Below, in pieces: positions 11,023 through 19,747 of a stretch of 64,000 nucleotides of DNA (the first letter of the stretch is position 1; each line of letters opens with the position of its first letter). The DNA is from Pectinatus haikarae (GTDB lineage Bacteria > Bacillota > Negativicutes > Selenomonadales > Selenomonadaceae): positions 1 to 64,000 of the forward strand of contig NZ_WIQM01000004.1 in the NCBI RefSeq assembly GCF_015732185.1. Reading direction: 5' to 3'. Made by a program: the position numbers and the translations under genes. The notes under the pieces are model-generated. The model saw only the letters and a program-made list of their open reading frames with translations, was not told the DNA's origin and did not search any database.

Positions 11023-11796
11023 ATGCATACAGTTCATATTGTAGGCGCTGGTCCGGGAGATCCTGAACTGATCACAGTCAAGGGGCAGCGGCTTCTTCAG
11101 CAAGCCGATGTTATCATATACGCGGGTTCTTTGGTAAATCCGGCACTTCTTGATTATGCGAAGCCCGGCTGTCAGATACACAATAGTGCTTCAATGACGC
11201 TCGATGAGGTAATTCATACGATTGAAAAAGCTGTAAAAAAAGGATTCAGCGTTGTGCGGCTGCATACCGGTGATCCAGCTATATATGGAGCTATTCAGGA
11301 GCAAATGGATGCGCTGAAGAAACTGGCAATAGATTTTGACGTAGTACCGGGTGTAAGTTCATTTCTGGCTTCCGCGGCAGCTTTGCGGCAGGAATATACT
11401 TTGCCGGAAATATCGCAGACCGTGATTATAACCAGAAATGCCGGGCGTACGCCTGTACCGGAAAAGGAAAGCCTCAAATCACTTGCTGTCCATAAGGCGA
11501 CCATGTGCATATTTTTAAGCGTGCATATGCTTGACAAAGTAGCGGAAGAACTTATCGCGGGCGGTTATTCGTCGGATACGCCGGCAGCCGTTGTGCAGAA
11601 AGCTTCCTGGCCGGAACAAAAGGTTGTCCGCGGACAGCTAAAAACAATAGCAGAAAAAGTTAAAGAGCAGTCAATAGACAAGACGGCAATGATTATAGTA
11701 GGGGACTGCCTTGAAAGTGACTATGCGCTGTCGCGGCTTTATGCTCCGGAGTTCACGCATATGTATCGCAAAGGTACAGGGGCGGAGGAAAAATAG
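11023..11796 (+). CDS. cbiF: cobalt-precorrin-4 C11-methyltransferase
   Basis: 257 aa. It transfers methyl from S-adenosylmethionine to C11 of cobalt-precorrin-4 in the anaerobic cobalamin pathway. The tetrapyrrole methylase fold shows as VHIVGAGPGDPELITVKG at the N-terminus, then HTGDPAIYGA and VVPGVSSFLASAAAL. The ATG at 11023 follows gaggag by 9 bases; the frame extends 19 codons upstream without a ribosome site. First gene of a tightly packed operon with cbiG, cbiH and cbiJ. Confidence 0.93.
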   Translation: MHTVHIVGAGPGDPELITVKGQRLLQQADVIIYAGSLVNPALLDYAKPGCQIHNSASMTLDEVIHTIEKAVKKGFSVVRLHTGDPAIYGAIQEQMDALKKLAIDFDVVPGVSSFLASAAALRQEYTLPEISQTVIITRNAGRTPVPEKESLKSLAVHKATMCIFLSVHMLDKVAEELIAGGYSSDTPAAVVQKASWPEQKVVRGQLKTIAEKVKEQSIDKTAMIIVGDCLESDYALSRLYAPEFTHMYRKGTGAEEK

Positions 11797-11802
11797 GCAA
11801 CG

Positions 11803-12858
11803 ATGAGATATGCAATCATTGCTGTCACGGCTAATGGAGCTCTTCTCGCCGAAAAACTGCGCGGCTCTCTTGGCGCAGTTTGTGATGTTTACGGAAAAAC
11901 AGGTAAATATAAAGAAGGCCTGCCGGTCATTTCTTTTACAAAAATGCGTGATATTATGCCGGCGATATTTGCCCGGTATGATGGCGTCATATTTTTTTGT
12001 GCCGTCGGTATTGCCGTACGCATGACGGCGCCATATATAGTAAAGAAAGATGTCGATCCGGCTGTGGTAGTCATCGATGAACAAGGCAGATATGCTGTCA
12101 GTCTCTTGTCGGGGCATCTGGGCGGAGCCAATGAGCTTGCCGAAAAAGCAGCCGCGGTGATTGGCGCTGTTCCGGTAATAACGACGGCAACAGATATCGG
12201 CGGTATGGAGGCCCCGGATATTGTGGCGCGCCGTTTGGGTTTTTTGGTTTCACCGCTTGCCAATGTGAAAATTATTAACACCGCTTTACTGGCGGGGAAA
12301 ACAATAAATTATTATATAGATAAAGAGCTGCCGCACGGTGAGCGCTTTCTGGCTATGCTTAAAAAACAAGGGATAAGTGCAAAAATTTTCAGCATACAGG
12401 AATTAGACGGTGAAGGAAAGCCCTTAGTGCTGCTCACGGATAAGGTCATTGAAGCGGAAGGGATACTTTGCTTTCTGCGTCATAAACTTATTGCCGGTGT
12501 TGGATGCAGACGTAAAACGCAGCAGCAGCATATTGAAGAATGCCTGAAAAAAGCGTGCAGACTTATAGATTATGACATAGATGAGATCACTCTTATAGCA
12601 AGCACACAGGTCAAGGCCGATGAAGAGGGAATTTTGCTTACTGCCGGTAAATATGGTATACCCCTGAAATTTTGGGATAATGAATCTCTGAAAAAAAGTA
12701 TAGAATATTATGGACTGAAGGAATCGGCTTTTGTCAGAAAACAAATAGGTGTGGGGAATGTCTGTGAAGCTGCTGCACTTGCCGGTGGAAAAAGTAAACT
12801 TGTATTAAATAAAACGAAATTTGAGAAAGTGACGGTAGCATTAGCATGGGAAAAATAA
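11803..12858 (+). CDS. cbiG: cobalt-precorrin-5A hydrolase
   Basis: 351 aa, usual length. CbiG opens the delta-lactone of cobalt-precorrin-5A and releases acetaldehyde; it marks the anaerobic route. The N-terminal domain has VIFFCAVGIAVRM and LLSGHLGGANELA, and the C-terminal domain starts near LIAGVGCRRKTQ with EITLIASTQVKADE and VGNVCEAAALAGG, as in the family. Six bases separate it from cbiF; it overlaps cbiH by 13 bases. Confidence 0.93.
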   Translation: MRYAIIAVTANGALLAEKLRGSLGAVCDVYGKTGKYKEGLPVISFTKMRDIMPAIFARYDGVIFFCAVGIAVRMTAPYIVKKDVDPAVVVIDEQGRYAVSLLSGHLGGANELAEKAAAVIGAVPVITTATDIGGMEAPDIVARRLGFLVSPLANVKIINTALLAGKTINYYIDKELPHGERFLAMLKKQGISAKIFSIQELDGEGKPLVLLTDKVIEAEGILCFLRHKLIAGVGCRRKTQQQHIEECLKKACRLIDYDIDEITLIASTQVKADEEGILLTAGKYGIPLKFWDNESLKKSIEYYGLKESAFVRKQIGVGNVCEAAALAGGKSKLVLNKTKFEKVTVALAWEK

Positions 12859-13583
12859 CAGTCATCGGCATAGGTCCGGGCAGTCTTGAAGATATGACGC
12901 CGCGTGCCCGTAAAGCCATAGAAAAAGCCGATACGATAGTCGGCTATAACACATATATAAAATTGATCGAATCTTTGCTTGGTGAGAAAGCAGTGATCGG
13001 GACAGGGATGATGCAGGAAATTGACCGCTGCACAATGGCATTGCGGGAAGCCTGTGACGGACATGACGTTGCGGTGGTATCAAGTGGCGATGCCGGAGTC
13101 TATGGCATGGCAGGACTGGTGCTGGAGCTTCTGATGCAGGAGCAGCCGGCGATTCGTCCACAGATAGAAATAATACCCGGTGTAAGTGCCGTAAATGCTG
13201 CTGCCGCTGTTCTGGGAGCACCTCTTATGCATGATTTTGCCGTTATCAGCTTGAGCGATCTGCTTACTCCCTGGGAGCTTATAAAAAAAAGAGCGGCATT
13301 TGCCGCGCAGGGAGATTTTGTCATTTCGCTTTATAATCCCAAAAGCCGTAAACGTGTGGAACATATCGAGGAAATACGTGAGATTTTATTGAAATATAAA
13401 CCTGGCAATACACCGGTAGGAATAGTGCGGGGTGCAACCCGTGATGATGAATCGGTGACTATTTCCGATTTGGAAAACTTTACCAAAGAAAAAATAGATA
13501 TGTTTTCTTTGGTTATCATAGGCAACAGCAATACCTACGTTAAAGGCAATTTCATGATAACGCCGCGGGGCTATAAGTTATGA
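12846..13583 (+). CDS. cbiH: cobalt-factor III / precorrin-3B C17-methyltransferase
   Basis: 245 aa tetrapyrrole methylase that methylates C17 with ring contraction. Motifs: ITVIGIGPGSLEDMTPRARKAI, SSGDAGVYGMAGL, and IIPGVSAVNAAAAVLGAPL with SLSDLLTPWE. The short length matches single-domain CbiH/CobJ. The start lies inside the end of cbiG, which implies coupled translation. Confidence 0.93.
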   Translation: MGKITVIGIGPGSLEDMTPRARKAIEKADTIVGYNTYIKLIESLLGEKAVIGTGMMQEIDRCTMALREACDGHDVAVVSSGDAGVYGMAGLVLELLMQEQPAIRPQIEIIPGVSAVNAAAAVLGAPLMHDFAVISLSDLLTPWELIKKRAAFAAQGDFVISLYNPKSRKRVEHIEEIREILLKYKPGNTPVGIVRGATRDDESVTISDLENFTKEKIDMFSLVIIGNSNTYVKGNFMITPRGYKL

Positions 13584-14350
13584 TATTTCTGGCAGCCGGT
13601 ACTCAGGACGGCAGACAGATAGCGCAGCTGCTTCTGCAAAACGGTTATGAGGTAACCGCCTCTGTTGTCAGTGGCTACGGGAAAATTTTATTGAGCGGCC
13701 ATCAAAAATTGACAGTTATCGAACAAATGCTTGATGAAAAGGCAATGCAAAAAATACTGCAGGATATCAATGCAAAAATATTCGTTGATGCCAGTCATCC
13801 CTATGCGGTAAATATTTCACAGACTGCCATGCGGGTATGCCGTCAGCTGGGAATATATTACCTTCGCTATGAAAGACCCGCCATTTCCCTGCCGGATTAT
13901 GAAAAACTTTATAAAACAAATTCCTTTGAAGCTGCGGCAAAAAAAGCTTTTGAATTGGGACGCAATGTTTTTCTCACTACGGGAAGCCGTCATCTTACTG
14001 AATTCACAGCACAGATTAAATCGCCGGAGCAAACGCTCACTGTCAGAGTGCTGCCGGCCGTGGAATCGATACAGGCATGTATAAACGAGGGCATTCTGCT
14101 CAAACATGTAATCGCCATGCAGGGACCTTTTTCCAAGGAATTGAATAAATCAATGTATGCGCATACGAAAGCTGAAGTAGTCGTGATGAAAAACAGCGGC
14201 AGTCTCGGCGGTTCCGATACGAAGCTTTCCGCAGCGATAGAAGCCGGTATTTTTGTGGTCGTCATCGGCAGACCGCCGCTGGAATACGATAATATTGTCA
14301 CTGACAGCAGACTGCTTATAGATAAAATAAAAAAAGTAGGAGAAAAATGA
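13580..14350 (+). CDS. cbiJ: cobalt-precorrin-6A reductase
   Basis: 256 aa CobK/CbiJ family. It reduces precorrin-6A with NAD(P)H. It begins IFLAAGTQDGRQIAQLL, with KIFVDASHPYAVNISQTAM and LTTGSRHLTEF typical of the family, and ends with KNSGSLGGSDTKLSAAIEAG and VIGRPP. ATGA overlaps join it to cbiH upstream and tsaD downstream. Confidence 0.92.
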   Translation: MIFLAAGTQDGRQIAQLLLQNGYEVTASVVSGYGKILLSGHQKLTVIEQMLDEKAMQKILQDINAKIFVDASHPYAVNISQTAMRVCRQLGIYYLRYERPAISLPDYEKLYKTNSFEAAAKKAFELGRNVFLTTGSRHLTEFTAQIKSPEQTLTVRVLPAVESIQACINEGILLKHVIAMQGPFSKELNKSMYAHTKAEVVVMKNSGSLGGSDTKLSAAIEAGIFVVVIGRPPLEYDNIVTDSRLLIDKIKKVGEK

Positions 14351-15372
14351 TTACATTAGGAATAGAATCCAGCTGTGACGAAACTTCTGTGGCAATAATC
14401 GAAGACGGCAGGAAAATACTCGCCAATGTTATTGCCACACAGATTCCCATCCATCAAAAATTTGGCGGTGTCGTTCCTGAGATAGCGTCACGCAAACATA
14501 TAATCAATATAATGCCCGTGCTTGACGAGGCACTCGATAAAGCGCAGCTGAAGCTTAAGGACATCGGACAGATAGCCGTGGCATACGGACCCGGTCTTGT
14601 CGGAGCACTTCTTGTGGGTGTATCGGCAGCCAAGGCATTGGCCTTTTCTCTCGGGGTGCCATTGCTGGCGGTGAATCATCTTGAGGGGCATATATTTGCT
14701 AATTTTTTATCCCATCGCCAATTGGAACCGCCGTTTGTTTCACTTGTCGTTTCCGGCGGACATACGGCACTTGTTGATATGAAGGGCTACAATTCCTTTT
14801 CCATGATTGGACAGACTCGTGATGATGCTGCGGGAGAGGCGTTTGACAAAGTTGCCCGTCTGCTGGGACTTCCCTATCCCGGCGGTCCGCAGATCGATAA
14901 ACTGGCCAGGCAGGGAAACCCAGAGGCTATAGATTTTCCGCGCGCTCTCATGAAAGATAATAATTATGAGTTCAGTTTCAGTGGGTTAAAATCGGCGGTT
15001 ATCAACTATATTCATAATGCCGGTCAGAAAAATATATCAATAAATAAAGCAGATGTTGCGGCTTCTTTTCAGAAAACAGTCATAGATATCCTCGTCTGCA
15101 AGACGATAATGGCAGCTCGTTCAACAGGCATGAAAACGATCGTTCTGGCAGGAGGCGTTGCTGCAAACAGCCAGCTTGAGGAAAGATTAACGGAAAAATG
15201 CCGGCAAAACGATATAGATTTTTATTTTCCAAGCAAAATACTTTGCACTGATAATGCGGCAATGATTGCCTGCCGCGGTTATTATCAAGCACTGACCGGT
15301 AAATTTGCCGATATGAATTTAAACGCGGTTCCTTATCTTGAACTTAATGATTCATATGCAGATGATCAATAG
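14347..15372 (+). CDS. tsaD: tRNA N6-adenosine threonylcarbamoyltransferase
   Basis: 341 aa. TsaD finishes the t6A37 modification of ANN-decoding tRNAs, with TsaB and TsaE. Motifs: LGIESSCDETSVAI, VVPEIASRKHI, metal-binding HLEGHIFANF, and AGGVAANSQL. Usual length. It is the last gene of the cobalamin operon and overlaps cbiJ by 4 bases; usual partners tsaB/tsaE are not nearby. The link to cobalamin is probably just co-transcription. Confidence 0.97.
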   Translation: MITLGIESSCDETSVAIIEDGRKILANVIATQIPIHQKFGGVVPEIASRKHIINIMPVLDEALDKAQLKLKDIGQIAVAYGPGLVGALLVGVSAAKALAFSLGVPLLAVNHLEGHIFANFLSHRQLEPPFVSLVVSGGHTALVDMKGYNSFSMIGQTRDDAAGEAFDKVARLLGLPYPGGPQIDKLARQGNPEAIDFPRALMKDNNYEFSFSGLKSAVINYIHNAGQKNISINKADVAASFQKTVIDILVCKTIMAARSTGMKTIVLAGGVAANSQLEERLTEKCRQNDIDFYFPSKILCTDNAAMIACRGYYQALTGKFADMNLNAVPYLELNDSYADDQ

Positions 15373-15479
15373 CGTGGGGGCAGACGGCTTTTGATATGAA
15401 ATTTATGCAGTTTATAAAGAAGTGGTAATATTGCTGCCGTGTAAATATAATCCATAGATGAAATTTATCAGCCTGTTTG

Positions 15480-15516
15480 ATTCTCTTATGTGCAAATATA
15501 AGAGAATTATTTTTTT
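15480..15516 (+). terminator. terminator of cbi-tsaD operon
   Basis: 10-bp stem attctcttat/ataagagaat, 8-nt loop, then tattttttt. It is about 110 bases after tsaD; the rest of the 15373-15616 gap holds nothing I recognise, and an open frame at 15458-15694 has no ribosome site. Confidence 0.7.
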
Positions 15517-15616
15517 CTGCTTACTCCCCCAAATGTATGCGTGCTGTCAAAGGCTATTTTTATATATTTTTTTGCACGTGTTTTTCTGCAAAAAAAAATT
15601 AAGTTTTGTTTTAGGA

Positions 15617-15682
15617 TTGACCTTTATTGTTCTTGCTGTTATCATTAAATATGAATTATATTCACATTTAATGATAACAGCA
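15617..15682 (+). promoter_or_regulatory. promoter overlapped by a 17-bp palindrome, upstream of nirJ1
   Basis: TTGACC (15617-15622), 17 bases, TATCAT (15640-15645). The -10 box lies inside a perfect inverted repeat, tgctgttatcattaaat (15634-15650) and its complement at 15666-15682, separated by 15 bases. The repeat ends just before the taggag ribosome site of nirJ1. It could be an operator for a dimeric repressor or, in the RNA, a leader hairpin. The regulator is not identifiable. Confidence 0.6.
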
Positions 15683-15701
15683 TATAGGAGATAAACAGCT
15701 T

Positions 15702-16883
15702 ATGATTAGCGTTACAAAACTATTATTTGCTACTGATTATTATGGAGACAGTCTGCGTTACACAAAGAATGCGCGTCACGCTAAAAATGGTGTGCATGAA
15801 GGAGCAGGTCCCGTGGTTGTCTGGAATTGCACACGCACCTGTAATTTGAAGTGCCGTCATTGCTATATGGATTCAGACGCCAAAAAATATAACGATGAAC
15901 TTAATACGGATGAAGCTGTCCGCTTTATAGATGATTTAGCTGACTTTAAAGTTCCCGTATTATTATTTTCCGGAGGAGAGCCCCTGATCCGCCCGGATTT
16001 TTTTGAGCTTGCCGATTATGCGGCAAAAAAAGGCATCAGACCCACTCTTTCTACAAATGGAACACTTATTACCAGGGAATATGCCCAAAGGATCAAAGAT
16101 ATCGGTGTGGGTTACGTTGGTATATCTTTGGACGGATTAAAAGATGTCAACGATAAATTTCGTGGCAGAGAGGGTGCCTTTACCGCAGCCATGCAGGGGA
16201 TAGAAAACTGTGTCGCCGTCGGTCAGCGTGTTGGTCTGCGTTTCACGATAAATCAGCATAATTTACAGGAATTGGAAAGCATTTTTGATTTTATCGAAGA
16301 GGAAAACATCAATCGTGTGTGTTTTTATCACCTGGTTTACTCAGGACGAGGAACACAAATGATGGATGAAGATGTTTTGCCCGAACAATCGCGCCAGGCC
16401 ATGGATATTATAATAAAAAGGACGCGTGATTTTGAAAGCCGCGGACTGAAAAAAGAAATACTTACTGTCGACAACCATTGTGACAGTGTATATATGTATT
16501 TGAAAGCAGTAAATGAAGGAAATACCGCACTTGCCGAGCAGATTAAGAAATATGCTTTCTTTAATGGGGGGAACCGTTCCGGTATTGCTTTCGGGGAAGT
16601 TGATCCCATGGGATATGTACATCCTGATCAATTTACTCAGTATTATACTTTCGGCAATGTGCGCGAAAGAAAATTCGGCGACATTTGGCGGGACGTATCA
16701 CATCCGATAATGGCAGGTTTGAAGGATCGCAAGCCCCTTCTTAAAGGGCGCTGCGGTAAATGTCAGTATCTCGATGTGTGCAACGGCAATTTCCGTACAC
16801 GCGCAGAGGCAAGAAACGGCAGTTTTTGGGAAGAAGATCCGTCCTGCTATCTGACTGACAGTGAAATTGGTATAAGCCGATAA
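15702..16883 (+). CDS. radical SAM protein NirJ1/AhbC-like (siroheme-route haem synthesis)
   Basis: 393 aa. It carries the radical SAM cluster C47xxxC51xxC54 (CNLKCRHC) after VVWNCTRT, the SAM-binding FSGGEPL, and a C-terminal auxiliary cluster region (RCGKCQYLDVC...CYL). The opening MISVTKLLFATDYYGDSLRYT matches the NirJ1/AhbC group. AhbC removes acetate side chains of didecarboxysiroheme on the way to haem; NirJ1 is the name used where the role is unproved. It is followed 16 bases later by nirJ2. Confidence 0.85.
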   Translation: MISVTKLLFATDYYGDSLRYTKNARHAKNGVHEGAGPVVVWNCTRTCNLKCRHCYMDSDAKKYNDELNTDEAVRFIDDLADFKVPVLLFSGGEPLIRPDFFELADYAAKKGIRPTLSTNGTLITREYAQRIKDIGVGYVGISLDGLKDVNDKFRGREGAFTAAMQGIENCVAVGQRVGLRFTINQHNLQELESIFDFIEEENINRVCFYHLVYSGRGTQMMDEDVLPEQSRQAMDIIIKRTRDFESRGLKKEILTVDNHCDSVYMYLKAVNEGNTALAEQIKKYAFFNGGNRSGIAFGEVDPMGYVHPDQFTQYYTFGNVRERKFGDIWRDVSHPIMAGLKDRKPLLKGRCGKCQYLDVCNGNFRTRAEARNGSFWEEDPSCYLTDSEIGISR

Positions 16884-16899
16884 TATAGGAGTATATATA

Positions 16900-17898
16900 A
16901 TGATAATCTCATGGAATACGACCAATGCCTGCAATATGTATTGTGAACACTGCTATCGTGATGCCGGCTGCAAGGCTGATGAAGAACTGGATACAGAAGA
17001 AGCAAAAACACTTCTGGAACAGATAGCCAAAGCCGGTTTTAAAATAATGATCTTTTCGGGCGGAGAACCTCTAATGAGATCGGATATTCTGGAATTGGTC
17101 GAGCATGCCACCAAGCTTGGGCTCCGCTCTGTGTTTGGCACCAACGGCACTCTCATAACAGAAGATATGGCGTTTAGGCTGAAGGAAGCCGGGGCCATGG
17201 GAATGGGAATATCGCTTGATTCCATGGACCAGGAAAAACATGATAAATTCCGCAAATTTGACAAGGCGTGGGAGGGAGCTGTGCGCGGTATGAGAAACTG
17301 CCGCAAGGCAGGACTGCCCTTTCAAATACATACTACAGTTATGGACTGGAATCAGCATGAACTGGAAGCTATAACCGATTTTGCCGTAAAAGAAGGGGCT
17401 GTCGCACATCATTTTTTCTTTCTCGTACCAACGGGACGGGCAAAAACCATTGAAACGGAATCCTTGCGGGCACGTGCTTATGAGGATGTTCTTGCGCGCA
17501 TTATGAGAAAGCAGCAGGAGGTCTCCATTGAACTTAAGCCTACTTGTGCTCCGCAGTTCATTCGCATTGCTTCCCAGATGGGAATAAAAACGAGATTCAG
17601 GCGGGGGTGTCTTGCCGGGAATTCTTACTGCATTATCAGTCCGCGCGGCAAGGTGCAGCCCTGTGCCTATTTGAATATGCAGCTTGGCGATGTTCGGGAA
17701 ACACCTTTTGATGAAATATGGAAAAATAGTGATGTCCTTAATAAATTGCGCACATTTGATTTTAAGGGCGGCTGTGGTAAATGCGAATATAAAAAGGCCT
17801 GCGGCGGCTGCAGGGCAAGAGCTGCTTATTATCATGACGGCGATTATATGGCGGAAGAACCGTGGTGCCTGTATCACGGAAGAGAAGGTCAATATTGA
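16900..17898 (+). CDS. radical SAM protein NirJ2/AhbD-like
   Basis: 332 aa. The cluster motif CNMYCEHC is at residues 11-18, FSGGEPLM follows, and the C-terminus has a SPASM-like cysteine set (GGCGKCEYKKACGGC...WCLYH). AhbD converts Fe-coproporphyrin III propionates to vinyl groups, giving haem b. The start has aggag 6 bases upstream. As a pair with nirJ1 the genes suggest siroheme-dependent haem or haem-like cofactor synthesis; the preceding steps (nirD/ahbA-B) are not in the window. Confidence 0.85.
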   Translation: MIISWNTTNACNMYCEHCYRDAGCKADEELDTEEAKTLLEQIAKAGFKIMIFSGGEPLMRSDILELVEHATKLGLRSVFGTNGTLITEDMAFRLKEAGAMGMGISLDSMDQEKHDKFRKFDKAWEGAVRGMRNCRKAGLPFQIHTTVMDWNQHELEAITDFAVKEGAVAHHFFFLVPTGRAKTIETESLRARAYEDVLARIMRKQQEVSIELKPTCAPQFIRIASQMGIKTRFRRGCLAGNSYCIISPRGKVQPCAYLNMQLGDVRETPFDEIWKNSDVLNKLRTFDFKGGCGKCEYKKACGGCRARAAYYHDGDYMAEEPWCLYHGREGQY

Positions 17899-17984
17899 TC
17901 TGATTTTTGCATGAAAAATAGATACTGTCCTATCAGTTCTGCGGGTGCATGAGAATATTTTACCATAACTTCTTTTCTTGTATC

Positions 17985-18014
17985 TTGTATAGTCTTATCA
18001 ATAATTGTTATAAT
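17985..18014 (+). promoter_or_regulatory. promoter of DUF362 gene
   Basis: TTGTAT (17985-17990), 18 bases, TATAAT (18009-18014), about 50 bases before the gene. The match to the -35 consensus is moderate. Confidence 0.5.
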
Positions 18015-18065
18015 AGCAATTGCAACAGATAAAGATATGCTGGATTGTTAAAAGGAGTGTTATGA

Positions 18066-19193
18066 ATGGAAAAAGCAAAAGTTTATTTTACCGATATGCG
18101 TGTGTATCCCGGTAAAGATAATTTATTGCAAAAGCTCGATAAGCTCATAGAAAAAGCCGGTATAGGCGGTATCGGTTTCAATGGAAAATTTGCTGCCATA
18201 AAAATTCATTTTGGCGAGTTGGGAAATCTTTCTTTTCTCCGTCCAAATTATGCCAGAGTGGTGGCGGACTCTGTGAAAAAATATGGCGGAAAACCTTTCC
18301 TCACAGATTGCAATACGCTTTATGTAGGCACCCGCAAAGATGCTCTGGAACATTTGGATACGGCTAATATAAATGGCTTTAACCCGATGTCTACGGGATG
18401 TCAGAATATTATAGCTGATGGTCTTAAAGGAACAGATGAAGCTTATGTTCCGGTTCCTGGCGGTGAATATATCAAAGAAGCAAAAATAGGGCATGCTCTT
18501 ATGGATGCTGATATAATAATTTCTCTTACGCATTTTAAAGGCCATGAAATGACAGGTTTTGGCGGTGCCATAAAAAACATCGGCATGGGCGGTGGTTCGC
18601 GTGCAGGGAAAATGGAAATGCATTGTGATGGCAAACCAACAGTCAAAGAAGAAAAATGTATTGGCTGTGGCATGTGCAGGAAAACCTGCGCTCATGACGC
18701 ACCTGTAATCGAAAACAGAAAGTGCCATATTAATGAAGATGCCTGTGTAGGCTGCGGCCGCTGCATCGGAGCTTGTCCTACAAATGCTATAATCCCTACC
18801 AATTGGAATGCGGGGAAAATGGTCAATCTTAAAATGGCGGAATATGCCTGTGCTATTTTGCATGATCGCCCGCAATTTCATATCAGTCTTATCGTTGATG
18901 TTTCGCCAAACTGTGATTGTCATGCAGAAAATGATGCTGCAATAGTGCCAAACATAGGAATGCTGGCATCGTTTGATCCGGTGGCCATAGATCAGGCTGC
19001 TGCTGATCTTGTTAATCAGGCGCCTGTTATAAGTAATTCGGCATTAGGAGAAAATGTTGAACGGGCTCCTCAGGAGGCTCAGCTGCATGATCATTTCCAT
19101 AATAATCATCCTGATACGGAATGGCAGTCATGCCTTGACCATTGCGAAAAGCTGGGAATGGGATCACGCAGATATGATCTTATAAAATTATAA
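18066..19193 (+). CDS. DUF362 domain protein with two [4Fe-4S] ferredoxin motifs
   Basis: 375 aa, cytoplasmic, no signal peptide. The DUF362 fold occupies most of the chain (HFGELGNLSFLRP, GHEMTGFGGAIKNIGMG), with an inserted ferredoxin pair at about 195-245 (KCIGCGMCRKTCAHD; ACVGCGRCIGACPTN). Members are annotated as uncharacterised Fe-S centre proteins; the reaction is not known to me. aggag lies 9 bases from the ATG. It is a single gene with its own promoter and terminator. Confidence 0.85.
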   Translation: MEKAKVYFTDMRVYPGKDNLLQKLDKLIEKAGIGGIGFNGKFAAIKIHFGELGNLSFLRPNYARVVADSVKKYGGKPFLTDCNTLYVGTRKDALEHLDTANINGFNPMSTGCQNIIADGLKGTDEAYVPVPGGEYIKEAKIGHALMDADIIISLTHFKGHEMTGFGGAIKNIGMGGGSRAGKMEMHCDGKPTVKEEKCIGCGMCRKTCAHDAPVIENRKCHINEDACVGCGRCIGACPTNAIIPTNWNAGKMVNLKMAEYACAILHDRPQFHISLIVDVSPNCDCHAENDAAIVPNIGMLASFDPVAIDQAAADLVNQAPVISNSALGENVERAPQEAQLHDHFHNNHPDTEWQSCLDHCEKLGMGSRRYDLIKL

Positions 19194-19204
19194 TTTGCCA
19201 CAGT

Positions 19205-19246
19205 AAAAGGCCGCTGTTTGTTTGAAAACAAACAGCGGCCTTTTTT
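19205..19246. terminator. bidirectional terminator
   Basis: A stem of about 19 bp, aaaaggccgctgtttgttt, with a gaaa tetraloop and six T. It is shared by the DUF362 gene and the convergent universal stress gene, whose stop codon touches it. Confidence 0.92.
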
Positions 19247-19692
19247 CAGTGCACGATCATTACGGGACATACAGCACATTCTATCAGATAACGGCTTACA
19301 CTGCCAATCATTATAGCTTGTTCTGGATTAAGACCTCTTGTGCCCATAACGATAAGATCTGTTTTGAATATTTGGGCCATCTCTAAAATAATCTCTTTTG
19401 GATCACCGGCTTCGGTGTGAAGTACAGTTCTGTTCTGTATTTCCGACGGAAGTTTTTGGTATACTCTTTCAAGGATATCATCACCTGTTTTCTTCAATGC
19501 CTCAATAACATCGGCGGGCATATCTTCACGGCGAATAATATGCTGCGGCATAGGACCGTTGCGCAGCTCTGCTATATAGATGAGGTCAATATGAGCTCCT
19601 GTCATGCCGGCAAATTCTGCTGCCTTGGCTGCCGCCCTGTCTGCTGCTGCCGATCCGTCGACAGGAACCAGAAATTTTTGAAATGCACACAT
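19246..19692 (-). CDS. universal stress protein, UspA family, ATP-binding type
   Basis: 148 aa, single Usp domain. The N-terminus FLVPVDGSAAADRA and the C-terminal VMGTRGLNPEQAIMIGSVSRY contain the G-2x-G-9x-GS ATP-binding motif. The start follows ggagggg. Monocistronic. Members help survival under stress by means that vary; no specific role can be inferred here. Confidence 0.92.
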   Translation of the reverse strand: MCAFQKFLVPVDGSAAADRAAAKAAEFAGMTGAHIDLIYIAELRNGPMPQHIIRREDMPADVIEALKKTGDDILERVYQKLPSEIQNRTVLHTEAGDPKEIILEMAQIFKTDLIVMGTRGLNPEQAIMIGSVSRYLIECAVCPVMIVH

Positions 19693-19747
19693 TATTATAC
19701 TTCCCCTCCAATTATGTTTTTTATATTGATAATGAAATTACCATGAA

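Noticed and set aside
15458-15694. 78-aa frame between tsaD and nirJ1
   Set aside because: It spans the terminator, the promoter and the palindrome, and has no ribosome site.
17071-17892. 273-aa minus-strand frame
   Set aside because: Antisense to nirJ2, which has all radical SAM motifs.
18123-18923. 266-aa minus-strand frame
   Set aside because: Antisense to the DUF362 gene; long only because of codon bias on the coding strand.
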